Below, in pieces: positions 42,241 to 50,633 of a stretch of 64,000 bases of DNA. The DNA is taken from assembly GCF_900105395.1 (NCBI RefSeq), contig NZ_LT629775.1, positions 9,203,501 through 9,267,500 of the forward strand. The letters are read 5' to 3'. The DNA comes from Streptomyces sp. TLI_053 (GTDB lineage: Bacteria > Actinomycetota > Actinomycetes > Streptomycetales > Streptomycetaceae). The translations under genes were made by a program, and so were the position numbers. The notes below the pieces were generated by a model. That model had not been told where the DNA came from, searched no databases, and worked only from the letters and a program-made list of their open reading frames with translations. Positions within the stretch are counted from its first letter, which is position 1, and the number at the start of each line of letters is the position of its first letter.

Positions 42241-43494
42241 ATGACACGGCATCCACTTGCAGCGCTGCGCTCCGGCCTCGGCCTCTCCCAATCGACCTAT
42301 GCCCAACTGGTCAGTGACAGAAGGGCGGTGCAGGGCAACGGGCGGATGGCCGCCCGACGGGAGAAGGTCGCCCGTTGGGAGTCGGGAAGAGTCGTGCCCG
42401 ACCTCGCCACGCAACGGGCGATGGCGGAGCTCCACGCCGTCCCGTTCGCGGAGGTCCTGCGCCTGGGCTGGCCCCGTTGGTTACCTGGCCGGACTGCCGA
42501 CGGGGCCGCGAACCACCGGTCCACCCGCTGCGGTAGCGCCACGCTCTCCGGCGCCTCGTTGGCCGCCTACCTGCGCCGGCTCGTGGCGAGGGTGACGCCC
42601 GCGCCGATGCCGGCGGTTCCCGAGGGGCTCGCCGCGCAGATCCATGCCCGGGTCGTGGCCGCCGAGGCGCTGCGCCTCGACGTCGGACCGACGGTGCTGC
42701 TGTCCGCGGTGGAGGGGGATCTCGCTCTGGTCCGGACGCTTCTTTCCCGTCTCGACCGATCGGCGGCCGACCGGCCGGGAGTCGCCGCGGTCCACGCGCG
42801 GACGGCGGACCTGTGCGGGCGGCTCGCCGCGGCCGTCGACGACCGTGGCCGCGCCGAGGCGTACCTGTTCGAAGCAACGCGGTCGACGGCCCCACTGGGG
42901 GCGGCCGAGTTCCTGGCGATCCAGTTGTCCCATCTCGCCGGCGGTCGCCTGCGAGCCGGTGCCACGCAGGATGCCCGGCTGCTCCTGCGGGCCTCGCGTT
43001 CGGTCTGGCCGGAGCCCGGTCCGCTGCGGATCGTGACCGGATCGCGCGAAGCGCGGATGTGGGCCCAGCTCGGTGAACGCTCGGCCGCGATCCGCTCCAT
43101 GGAACGGGCCGACGCGGCGCTCGCGGAGCAGTCCGCGGACCGACGGCCGACCCTCGCCGTCATCCGTGACGTCGACAGGAATTGGCTGGGCGTCAACAAG
43201 GCACTGACGTGGCTCCAGTTGGAGGAACCGCGCCTCGCTGTTCGGGAGTTCGACGACGTCCTGGTGCGCGACATCCCGGCCTCGCCGTTCCGGGTTCCGG
43301 TCTGGCTCCTGCAGCCGTTGGTCCGGGCGCACATCCAGGTCGGCGACCTGGATGTGGCGGTGTGGCAGGTCCGCAGGGCCCTGGACCTCTTCGGGTGGCT
43401 TCCCGAGCCGCTCACCCGTCAGGTCAAGGCGCAGTTCGCCGGGCACCGTCGGGAGCGGATCGTCCGGGGCCTGTGGGCGGATCTCGGCGCCTGA
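42241..43494 (+). CDS. Helix-turn-helix regulator, paralogue 1, with TTA codon
   Basis: A 417-residue protein. Residues about 1-75 form an XRE-like helix-turn-helix with the signature MAARREKVARWESGRVVPDLATQRAMAELH, also present (with changes) in three neighbouring genes. The rest (about 95-415) is helical and TPR-like, ending in a RRERIVRGLW segment that corresponds to the end of the paralogues. Codon 81 (42481-42483) is TTA, the rare leucine codon read by the bldA tRNA in streptomycetes, so translation may be tied to development. No clear ribosome site precedes ATG 42241; the message may be leaderless. Confidence 0.87.
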   Translation: MTRHPLAALRSGLGLSQSTYAQLVSDRRAVQGNGRMAARREKVARWESGRVVPDLATQRAMAELHAVPFAEVLRLGWPRWLPGRTADGAANHRSTRCGSATLSGASLAAYLRRLVARVTPAPMPAVPEGLAAQIHARVVAAEALRLDVGPTVLLSAVEGDLALVRTLLSRLDRSAADRPGVAAVHARTADLCGRLAAAVDDRGRAEAYLFEATRSTAPLGAAEFLAIQLSHLAGGRLRAGATQDARLLLRASRSVWPEPGPLRIVTGSREARMWAQLGERSAAIRSMERADAALAEQSADRRPTLAVIRDVDRNWLGVNKALTWLQLEEPRLAVREFDDVLVRDIPASPFRVPVWLLQPLVRAHIQVGDLDVAVWQVRRALDLFGWLPEPLTRQVKAQFAGHRRERIVRGLWADLGA

Positions 43495-43521
43495 AGCCGA
43501 GGCCGTCGGCCGCGCGCCCCA

Positions 43522-44850
43522 TCAGGTGGGACCGGTGTCGCGCAGGTGGTCGAGGGCGGCTCCGATGAGTGGTTCGCGACGGTGCGGGGCGAGCAGCCGG
43601 CGGTAGCGGAGGCTCAGGTCCGGTCCCATGTCGCCCATGACGTCAACGGTGAAGTGGACCATCTGCGCGGCCTGGTCGAGTGCTCCGAGCGCGAGCTGGG
43701 CCGTCACACCGGGCAGCAACCACCGGCCGATGGTGGGCAACGGTCCCTTCTCCGGTGCCGCTTCCGTCGGCTGGGCCAGTGCGTCGAAGTACTGTGCGGC
43801 CCGGGCAGGGCGGCCGAGGTAGAGCCAGGTCTTGCCGTGGGCGGCGGTGAGTGCGCGTCTCCCGACGACGGGATCGAGACGGTCCCCGGGGCTGACCCGA
43901 TGGTAGGCGTCCGCCAGGACGGAGGTCGCCAGGTCCAAGGAGCGGACGGCCTCGACGGCCCGGCCCTGACGGGCGAGGGCCATGGCCCCGACGCAGTGCA
44001 GAAAGGCGGCTGTGGGCGGCGGACAGTCCCGAGCCGCGTTGTGGCCGGCACTGACGATCAGCAGGGCTTCCTCCGGGTCTCCCAGATGGGTGTGGCGGGC
44101 TCCCAACTGCTCCAGGGCGCCGGCGAGCAGCGTGGTGTCCTGCGCCGCCGCGGCGGCGCGGATCGCCGTCAGCGCGTACCGCTCGGCGGCGGCCTCGGCG
44201 CAGAGGGCGTGACCGAGCCGCCCACAGATCAACGCGGTTCGGGCGACCAGGATCGAGGTGCTGGGAGAGGGGGCACGGCGGTGGAGGTGGAGTGCCAGCC
44301 TGTGTTCGGCGCGGGCGGTGGCGTACAGGTGCGTGGCCGGGATCAGGGTGCCGTTGAGTTGCTGCTCGAGCGCCGAGGTTCTGGCTTCGATCCAGGCGAG
44401 CCGTTCGTCCTCGTCGTCGGTGTCGTACTCGACGGCCGTTTCGGAGCGGCACTCGGAGGCGGCGGTGAGTGCGGCGCGCAGCCGGGCGTGGAGTGCCGGC
44501 CCGGTGAGGAAGCGGACGGCTGGTTCCGGTGTGTCGGTCCGGTGTCCGGGCGGGCCGCCGCCGTAAACGGTCCGCCGGTCGAGCACCGCGCCGGTGCCGG
44601 CTGCCAGGCGGAGCCAGTGCGGCCAGTCCCGCAGGTGGATCTCACGGGCCGGGACGCCGTGGATGTGGGCTATCGCCAGTTGTGCGGTGAACTCGGGGAC
44701 GATGCGGCCCGACTCCCAACGGGAGACCTTCTCCCGGCGGGCGGCTGTTCGGCCGAGGCCGAGGTCGTGGTGGGTTCGCGCGACGAGGTCGGCGTACTCG
44801 TGCTGCGCCAGTCCGAGTGCGGTCCGCAGCTGGGCAAGAGGGTGGGGCAA
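43522..44850 (-). CDS. Helix-turn-helix regulator, paralogue 2
   Basis: A 442-residue protein. The N-terminus LPHPLAQLRTALGLAQHEYADLVART aligns directly with MPHPLTLLRTAKGLS of paralogue 3, which supports the TTG start at 44850 (AAGG upstream). The DNA-binding signature is ARREKVSRWESGRIVPEF. The C-terminal 350 residues are helical repeats (TALICGRLGHALCAEAAAERY, GARHTHLGDPEEALLIVSAGH) ending in LRYRRLLAPHRREPLIGAALDHL (cited in parts). It is probably a DNA-binding regulator with a TPR-type sensor. It is transcribed leftward, convergent with paralogue 1 and divergent from paralogue 3. Confidence 0.85.
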   Translation of the reverse strand: MPHPLAQLRTALGLAQHEYADLVARTHHDLGLGRTAARREKVSRWESGRIVPEFTAQLAIAHIHGVPAREIHLRDWPHWLRLAAGTGAVLDRRTVYGGGPPGHRTDTPEPAVRFLTGPALHARLRAALTAASECRSETAVEYDTDDEDERLAWIEARTSALEQQLNGTLIPATHLYATARAEHRLALHLHRRAPSPSTSILVARTALICGRLGHALCAEAAAERYALTAIRAAAAAQDTTLLAGALEQLGARHTHLGDPEEALLIVSAGHNAARDCPPPTAAFLHCVGAMALARQGRAVEAVRSLDLATSVLADAYHRVSPGDRLDPVVGRRALTAAHGKTWLYLGRPARAAQYFDALAQPTEAAPEKGPLPTIGRWLLPGVTAQLALGALDQAAQMVHFTVDVMGDMGPDLSLRYRRLLAPHRREPLIGAALDHLRDTGPT

Positions 44851-45186
44851 TCTATCGCACCTTACCGGTCGAGACGTGACACAAGTGGGTGATCGTGGGG
44901 GAACGGGGTCGAATCGTACGCGGCCGGTCCAGGCGGTGCTACAGGCCGAGGCACCCCGGAAGCACCTCCCGCGACCTTCTGCCGAAGGCTTCGTTGAGGT
45001 ACGCACCGACAGTGGAGTTCTCTTCCGGGAGGGTGCGGAGTCGGCCGCCCTGCTGGTGCCCACTGCGGCCCATGCCTCCGGGGGTGCCTCGTCGCATGGC
45101 GATTTATGCATGGACCCTTCTAATATCCGCTCCCGATGCGAATTCACGCTTCCCGCGCCAGCCCTAGACATTCCGAGACTGAATCC
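44851..45186. other. Divergent promoter region between paralogues 2 and 3
   Basis: No gene seen. An AT-richer patch (about 45100-45130) contains TAATAT at 45121-45126, a good rightward -10 candidate about 60 nt before the paralogue 3 start. On the left, the leader of paralogue 2 contains AAGGTGCGATAG before the TTG. Confidence 0.45.
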
Positions 45187-46644
45187 ATGCCACACCCACT
45201 CACCCTGCTTCGCACCGCGAAGGGGCTCTCCCACCCCGCCTATGCCGGCCTCGTCGCCCGGACCCACGCCGAGCTGGGCCTTGGTCAGATGGCTGCCCGC
45301 AGGGAGAAGGTCTCCCGTTGGGAGTCCGGGCGGACCGTCCCGGAGCGCACCGCGCAGCTCGCGATGGCCCACATCCACGGGATCGCGTCGGACGAAGTGC
45401 GCCGGCTCGGCTGGCCGCACTGGCTGGACCTGGCCGTGGGCGACGCCGTGCTCCTGGGCCAGCTCTACAGCGAAGCAGGTGCGGAACTCGCCCTGCGGGG
45501 TTCGCTCCACCTGCCGACAGGGCCGTGCGCCCCGGCGCTCCTGCTGCGCGGATCCGCTCTCGATCTCCAAGTCCGCTCGGCCCTGCAGCAGTTCGCGACG
45601 CCCGACCACGCCCCCTTCGACGATGTCGGATCTCCCGCCGCCGAGCGGGTGCACTGGTGCGAGGCCAGGGTCGCTTCGCTCGAGCGACAGGAGAGCGGCA
45701 CCCTCTTCCCGGTGGCGGAGCTCTACAAGGCGGCTCACGCCGAACACCGCCTCGTCGTTCAGTTGCTCGGCGTCCGCGGACCGGACTCGCCGGAGTTCCG
45801 CCGGCTTCTCGGTCTCGCAGCCCGCACCGCGCTGCTCTGTTCCTGGTTGAGCAGCGCCCTGGGTGAGGAGACCCGCGCCGAGCGGCACGGCCTCGCGGCC
45901 GTCAGGGCGGCTGCCGCGGCGGGTGAGCCCGTGGTCGTCGCGGTTGCTTTCGCCAGGATCGCCCACAGTCATCTTGTCGCCGGGGACCCGGCCGACGCGT
46001 TGGCGTTGATCCGCGCGGCGCGGACTGCCGACCGGGCGCCGGCTCCGGGTACCGAGACCGTCCTGTCGATGGCCGAGGCACTTGCCCTGGCCCGGCAGGG
46101 CAGCGCCGTCGGCGCGACGGAGGCCCTGGGTCGGGCGGCCGCGAGTCATGCCGCGGCGCGTCTTGCCGCAACGCCGACTCCGGACGCGTGGCCCGGAATC
46201 GTCGTGCACGAGCAGGCGGTGACGGTTGCTCGTGGCCGGGCCGCCCTGCTCCTCGGCGCGCCGCACGGGGCACGACCGTATTTCGAGACCCTGGCGGATT
46301 CGTTGACGGTGCCCCAGGTTGCCGCCCCGTCGCCCCGGACCGCCGTCTGGTTGCTGGATGCCGTCGCCGCGTACCTCGCGCTCGGCGAGACCGACCTCGC
46401 CGCCCGTGCCGTCCGGCGTGCCGTCGATGTCACGGGAGTGCTGCCGCCCGGGCTCGCCCTCCAGTACCGTCGGCGGCTCGCCCCCTATGTGCGGGAGCCC
46501 GCTGTCAGGCGGGTGCTGGAGCATCTGGCGGACCTCCCCGGGGCGGCTCGGACGGCTCGGCACCCGAAGCCGTCCGCGAACCGGCGGGAGAAGGTTGCCT
46601 CCGGCGTGCCTCGACCAGGGATTGTCATGCAACGGCTGATCTGA
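45187..46644 (+). CDS. Helix-turn-helix regulator, paralogue 3
   Basis: A 485-residue protein, the longest of the four paralogues. Residues 1-80: MPHPLTLLRTAKGLSHPAYA followed by AARREKVSRWESGRTVPERT and AMAHIHGIASDEV. A cysteine-poor helical repeat region follows (AARTALLCSWLSSALGEET, then IAHSHLVAGDPADALALIRAAR) and the shared terminus YRRRLAPYVREPAVRRVLEHL. It is predicted to be a cytosolic DNA-binding regulator; the ligand is unknown. ATG 45187 was chosen by alignment with the paralogues. It lies upstream of paralogue 4 on the same strand, separated by 222 nt. Confidence 0.87.
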   Translation: MPHPLTLLRTAKGLSHPAYAGLVARTHAELGLGQMAARREKVSRWESGRTVPERTAQLAMAHIHGIASDEVRRLGWPHWLDLAVGDAVLLGQLYSEAGAELALRGSLHLPTGPCAPALLLRGSALDLQVRSALQQFATPDHAPFDDVGSPAAERVHWCEARVASLERQESGTLFPVAELYKAAHAEHRLVVQLLGVRGPDSPEFRRLLGLAARTALLCSWLSSALGEETRAERHGLAAVRAAAAAGEPVVVAVAFARIAHSHLVAGDPADALALIRAARTADRAPAPGTETVLSMAEALALARQGSAVGATEALGRAAASHAAARLAATPTPDAWPGIVVHEQAVTVARGRAALLLGAPHGARPYFETLADSLTVPQVAAPSPRTAVWLLDAVAAYLALGETDLAARAVRRAVDVTGVLPPGLALQYRRRLAPYVREPAVRRVLEHLADLPGAARTARHPKPSANRREKVASGVPRPGIVMQRLI

Positions 46645-46705
46645 AATCCCTAACATCCTTGGGGGGTAAGGACGATGAGCTGTCCTGAAGAAGGGTGACA
46701 CCTGT

Positions 46706-46870
46706 ATGACGCGGCACCTTCCGACGCTGTTCCGTGCTTCCGCGGTTCCGCCGCGACACAGACCCGGGGAGGTCGTGCTCGACCGACCACCGGCCCGCCG
46801 CCGCCCCAGGGGTGCCCCCTGGCGAGCGTCGGCGGAACACGCTCTCGGCGCGGCAGTCCCGGCCCGGTGA
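46706..46870 (+). CDS. Possible 54-codon upstream ORF overlapping paralogue 4
   Basis: ATG 46706 follows AAGGGTG and opens MTRHLPTLFRA, similar in flavour to the paralogue N-termini. It runs as an arginine/proline-rich peptide to TGA 46868-46870, which overlaps the GTG of the next gene (GTGA). It may be a translational-coupling leader or a decayed paralogue start. The peptide itself resembles no known family. Confidence 0.35.
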   Translation: MTRHLPTLFRASAVPPRHRPGEVVLDRPPARRRPRGAPWRASAEHALGAAVPAR

Positions 46871-47907
46871 GCCCCCGCGACAGAGCTCCCGGGACGACGG
46901 GGGGCGGGTCCGTGCCGTACGGGCACGAGAGCCGCGGCGCCGGCCCGGTGCCGGCGTTCGAGGGCGGCACCGGGCCGGCGGGACCCCGGCGGGAACGTTC
47001 CCGCGCTCCCGCGGGAACGCGCCACCCGCTGCTGATCCTCCGCATGAGCCTCGGTCTGACACAGACCGAATACGCCGAACTGGTGGCGCGGACGCACGCG
47101 GCCCTGGGATACGGCCACCTCGCGGCACGGCCGGAGAAGGTCTCCCGCTGGGAGAACGGCCGGGTCGACCCCGATCGTTCCAGTCAGCTCGCCATTGCCC
47201 GGATCCATCGGGTGTCGCCGCGCGAGGTGGACCGTGTCGGGTGGCCGTACTGGCTCCACCCCGCCGCCCGGCGTGCGGCGATGTACACGTTGCCCTGGAC
47301 CCGGCCGGGCATGGTCGAACTCCTCCGGAGCCTGGAGGGGGACTCGCGGTCGGCCCGCTTCCCGGCGGAGCACAGTCGCTCGCCCGTGGTGACGGGCCCG
47401 GAGCTCGTCTCCTTCGTCGCCCGAGCCCTGGGCGCCCTCGTGGTGCCCGTCGAGACCGGCCGGGAGCATCCGCCGATGCCGGGCGTGGTGGCCGCCCTGG
47501 GGAGGAGGGTCGAGGTGCTCGAGGGCATGCTCGACGGGACGGGCGCCGATGCGCTGCGCCCCGTCGTGGCGGCGGAGCTCCGTCTCCTCGCCGCCGTCCT
47601 GGCCGGCCGCGACGGCGGTGGCCGGGTCGCCGACCGGCTCCTGCTGCTCGTTTCGCGGGTGGCAGTGCTCGGCGCGCGGATTCACGAAACTCTGGGGCAG
47701 CCCGCCGCGGAGGAGGATCAGTACCTGCTGGCGGTGCGTGCCGCAGCGGCCGCGGGCGTGCCGTCGGTCGTCGGGGCCGGGCTGGCGGGCCTCGCGCGAC
47801 TGCACGAGCGGACCGGGCGTGCCTCGGACGCCCGGGTGCTGCGGCGGGCGGCGCACGCCGCGCGGCGTGACCGGGACACCGGCTGTCCGCCTCAGCCGTT
47901 GTCATGA
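46867..47907 (+). CDS. Helix-turn-helix regulator, paralogue 4 (shortened C-terminus)
   Basis: A 346-residue protein. A 50-residue disordered N-terminus is followed by the shared DNA-binding region: HPLLILRMSLGLTQTEYAEL, AARPEKVSRWENGRVDPDRS and AIARIHRVSPREVDRVGWPYWL. The helical domain is about 100 residues shorter than in paralogues 2 and 3 and ends soon after GRASDARVLRRAAHAARRD. The start is uncertain: GTG 46867 overlaps the small upstream frame, and GTG 46912 or 46951 are alternatives that keep the DNA-binding part. The role is probably regulatory. Confidence 0.8.
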   Translation: MSPRDRAPGTTGGGSVPYGHESRGAGPVPAFEGGTGPAGPRRERSRAPAGTRHPLLILRMSLGLTQTEYAELVARTHAALGYGHLAARPEKVSRWENGRVDPDRSSQLAIARIHRVSPREVDRVGWPYWLHPAARRAAMYTLPWTRPGMVELLRSLEGDSRSARFPAEHSRSPVVTGPELVSFVARALGALVVPVETGREHPPMPGVVAALGRRVEVLEGMLDGTGADALRPVVAAELRLLAAVLAGRDGGGRVADRLLLLVSRVAVLGARIHETLGQPAAEEDQYLLAVRAAAAAGVPSVVGAGLAGLARLHERTGRASDARVLRRAAHAARRDRDTGCPPQPLS

Positions 47908-48254
47908 CGAAATGCCTCGCCGTTTTCGCCTTGTACAAATCGGATGAACGCTCACCGGGGACGAAGCCGCCGACCTACTCTTAGGTGGGCCGAGTACCCG
48001 AAATGAAATCACCTCCGCAGTGGCGTGCGAAAAATCGTGCCCGGAGCCGGAAACGGTAGAGGCTCCTCCGCGCCCTCCGGTCCCTGATTCGGACAGGTCG
48101 GCCACGAATGCGAATTCAGCTATTGCTTTGATCGACATCGGAGCAGGACCGCGACCTTCGTCCCGGCCGGTACGGAATAATCCGGGCGCCACGCCCGGTC
48201 GAATTCCATGGAACCGTGCGGCCGGCCCGACGGGTCCCGAGTTGAAGGCGAGGA
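47908..48254. other. Intergenic region upstream of the WhiB-like gene
   Basis: No supported gene. It holds a small dyad ACCTA-CTCT-TAGGT (47983-47996) and AT-richer patches (47930-47945 and 48170-48184, with GGAATAATCC), the latter a possible promoter region for the gene at 48255. Open frames here have poor codon use. Confidence 0.45.
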
Positions 48255-48641
48255 ATGCCTGTGGCCAGCGGAGTGGCGCCGAATTCGGAAGGAAAGCCGT
48301 GCGCCGGTATCCCCCTGCATACCTTCTTCCCCCACCACGAGAGCCGCAATGTCCTGCGGCCGGGAGCGGAAGAACGCCGTGCCCTGGCGTTCTGCGCCCG
48401 ATGCGGTCCAAGGGTCCGTGAGGTGTGCCTGGAACGTCAGATCGCACACGGAATCTCCGAGCAGAACGGGGTCGTCGGCGGTACTACGGCTGCACAACGG
48501 CGCGAACTGATCCGGCTCCGTGTACAGGGGACCCGGCTGCCGCGGGAACTGGCCCGCGCGATCGAACGCCAGATCGCAGCCGCACCGGATTTCGCCGTGG
48601 ACCGGTCGGAACGGCCCGCGGACAACGCAACACCATCATGA
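48255..48641 (+). CDS. WhiB-like (Wbl) iron-sulfur regulator with atypical cysteine spacing
   Basis: A 128-residue protein with the four Wbl cysteines: C16 in GKPCAG, C47 and C50 in FCARCGPRV, and C58 in EVCLE. It also has HTFFP after the first Cys and a GVVGGTTAAQRREL turn matching the G[VI]WGG motif, with Val replacing Trp. The spacing is C-x30-C-x2-C-x7-C, whereas Wbl proteins normally have x5 in the last gap. Wbl proteins bind a [4Fe-4S] cluster and regulate with sigma factors. ATG 48255 has GAAGG six nt upstream; GTG 48261 is an alternative. The PucR-type gene follows after 12 nt. Confidence 0.82.
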   Translation: MPVASGVAPNSEGKPCAGIPLHTFFPHHESRNVLRPGAEERRALAFCARCGPRVREVCLERQIAHGISEQNGVVGGTTAAQRRELIRLRVQGTRLPRELARAIERQIAAAPDFAVDRSERPADNATPS

Positions 48642-48653
48642 AGAGGTCGCACC

Positions 48654-49682
48654 ATGAACGAATTGACTACCCAACTCCACTGTCCGCCCCGGGGAATCGA
48701 CCGGTCTCTCCAGGGCGCCATCGAGTCCTTTGTCAGAAGCCTGATGGAGATCGTGGAACACCAGAGCCGGGAGGAACCGGCTGAACTGCGCCCCGCGACG
48801 GAGGAGCGCTGGGAGGCGGTCCGGCAGGCACTCGTCACCTCCTTGGAGAACGGCTGGCCGGAAGGCGGAGTGGCGGGGACCGCGGACGAGTTAGCCGGCG
48901 CGGGCGGAGCGGATCCGCGCCCGCCGCTCCTTCCGCCCTTGGACCAGAACACCGTCGGCCAGCCACAGGCCCGCCGCTTCCTGTTCGACGCCCTGACCGG
49001 TCGGATCGCCGTTTCGACGGATGCCGTCCGCTCCCTCGCCACCGTGATCGGCTGGCCCGGTCTCCCGAAGGAGGTGCAGCTGGTCGCCATGGCGGAGGGC
49101 CGAGGTCTGCCTCGAGTGGTTCCTCCGGAGGCCCTGGTGGTCCCCGCCGCCCCCGGCGAGCTCAACATCCTGGTCCCCGAACCCGCCCACCGGGGGGCCT
49201 CGGTCCTCCAGCACGTCCTCGACGGCCGCCTGGCCGTCGTCAGCCCCGTGGTGGCCCTCGGCGACGCGGGATCCTCGCTCCGCTGGGCCCGGCGGCTCTT
49301 CGGCTACCGCCGGACCCACCAACCGTCCGGGGCCGGCGCCGTGTACGTCGAGGACCACCTCTCCACCCTGCTGCTCCTCCAGGACGAGGCCCTCGCCGGA
49401 TACGCCCGCGAAAGGCTCCTCAAACCGTTGGAGGGGCTGACCTACCACCAGCGCACCCAGCTGGGCGAGACCCTCACCGCCTGGCTCGCGGCAGGAGGGC
49501 CCTCCGCCACCGCGAAGGCGCTCGGTGTCCACCCGCAGACCGTCCGGTACCGGGTCCGCAAACTGGAGAAGCTGTTCGGTCCGGCGCTGTACGACCCGCG
49601 GACGAGGCTCGATCTGGAGATCGCCCTGCGCATCCACCGGCTGGCCCCTGCCCTGCGGAGGAGCGGCCTCGCCCGGCAGTGA
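48654..49682 (+). CDS. PucR/CdaR-type helix-turn-helix regulator with TTA codon
   Basis: A 342-residue regulator. The C-terminal 65 residues are the PucR-type helix-turn-helix: LGETLTAWLAAGGPSATAKAL, then GVHPQTVRYRVRKLEKLFG and a final TRLDLEIALRIHRL. The N-terminal 270 residues include a GGDEF-like/CdaR sensor-like region but are divergent. Codon 80 (48891-48893) is TTA, so translation may require the bldA tRNA. It probably forms an operon with the WhiB-like gene 12 nt upstream. AGAGG precedes ATG 48654. Relatives are common near butenolide and nitrogen-metabolism genes, but the target is unknown here. Confidence 0.88.
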   Translation: MNELTTQLHCPPRGIDRSLQGAIESFVRSLMEIVEHQSREEPAELRPATEERWEAVRQALVTSLENGWPEGGVAGTADELAGAGGADPRPPLLPPLDQNTVGQPQARRFLFDALTGRIAVSTDAVRSLATVIGWPGLPKEVQLVAMAEGRGLPRVVPPEALVVPAAPGELNILVPEPAHRGASVLQHVLDGRLAVVSPVVALGDAGSSLRWARRLFGYRRTHQPSGAGAVYVEDHLSTLLLLQDEALAGYARERLLKPLEGLTYHQRTQLGETLTAWLAAGGPSATAKALGVHPQTVRYRVRKLEKLFGPALYDPRTRLDLEIALRIHRLAPALRRSGLARQ

Positions 49683-49824
49683 GCCGGCGGGACCGGGCGG
49701 CCGTACGACGCGCCCACCGTGCACCCGGAGTGGTCTGTCGTCCCCCTCGGGGACCACCACCCGGTCGAAGACGCAACGCCTTGCAACGTCGTAGAGGTTC
49801 CCAAGTACCCCACCTGGAGACACC

Positions 49825-50535
49825 GTGACTGGCTTGACGCCCGGGTTCGTGGAAATCGTGCTCGGATGTTCTCTCGATCTTGTACTCATCACCAGGCTCA
49901 TGCAGGACACCGACCGGCTCGAGGGCCTGCCGGCCGGCCGCCCGAACGACCACCGCACGGGCCTCGAGTACCGGTCCGACCCGCTCGGAACGGCGGCCGC
50001 GGGCAGCGCCGCCGTCAGTGGGAAGTCCCGGTGCCCGTCCACCCGCGGACCCGGCTCCGCGGCGGACGGACCCGTCGCCGTGCCCGGGGCCGGACCGGCC
50101 GGGGCCGTACTGCGCGGCCGGATCGGACGAGGCGATCTGGCGCGGATCGCGGAGGTCCGGGCGGAGCTGCGGGACGCGCTGCGCCGGTGGGGTGTCGCCG
50201 AGCTGATCGACACCGCGGAGCTGCTCTCCTCGGAGCTGGTCACCAATGCGATCCGGCACACCGACCGGGACGCGATGTTCACCGCCCGGCTCTACCGGGA
50301 GCCGGCCGCGGACGGCGGCCGGGCCCGGCTGCGGGTCGAGGTCGAGGACGAGTCGGACCTCTGGCCGACCCGCCGCACACCGGGGGAGCAGGCCTCCTCC
50401 GGGCGCGGGCTGATGCTGGTCGAGGCGCTGGCCGACGGCTGGGGCGTGGAGCCCCGGGGGTCGGGCAAGCGGGTCTGGTTCGAACTCACCAGCCCCGGCC
50501 CTGCTCCGCGGCCGGTTCCGGCCGGCTCGACCTGA
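49825..50535 (+). CDS. ATP-binding protein, anti-sigma-factor-like (GHKL ATPase)
   Basis: A protein of about 236 residues with a GHKL/HATPase domain in the C-terminal half. Visible parts are the N-box SSELVTNAIRHTD (residues about 134-146), VEVEDESDLWP and GRGLMLVEALADGWGVE, the G-box-like end found in RsbW/SpoIIAB-type anti-sigma kinases of streptomycetes. The N-terminal 90 residues are unusual (a hydrophobic segment, then a glycine/proline linker). GTG 49825 has GGAG upstream; ATG 49900 would remove the hydrophobic part and gives a more typical protein. A possible partner is the sigma factor at 39972, but distance argues for other targets. Confidence 0.82.
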   Translation: MTGLTPGFVEIVLGCSLDLVLITRLMQDTDRLEGLPAGRPNDHRTGLEYRSDPLGTAAAGSAAVSGKSRCPSTRGPGSAADGPVAVPGAGPAGAVLRGRIGRGDLARIAEVRAELRDALRRWGVAELIDTAELLSSELVTNAIRHTDRDAMFTARLYREPAADGGRARLRVEVEDESDLWPTRRTPGEQASSGRGLMLVEALADGWGVEPRGSGKRVWFELTSPGPAPRPVPAGST

Positions 50536-50633
50536 GCCTGTCGCTCCGACCGGACGCGGAGCGGCGGCCGGGGCTCTTCCCGATTCCTCACGGAAGGACG
50601 ACGTACCGTCATGTCCATTACTCACGCGACTCG

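Noticed and set aside
43522..47856. 1444-codon leftward frame
   Set aside because: Only the part from TTG 44850 aligns with the helix-turn-helix paralogues; upstream it opposes two real rightward genes.
48020..48421. 133-codon frame upstream of and overlapping the WhiB-like gene
   Set aside because: Poor third-codon GC, no family features, and it overlaps the WhiB-like gene in another frame.
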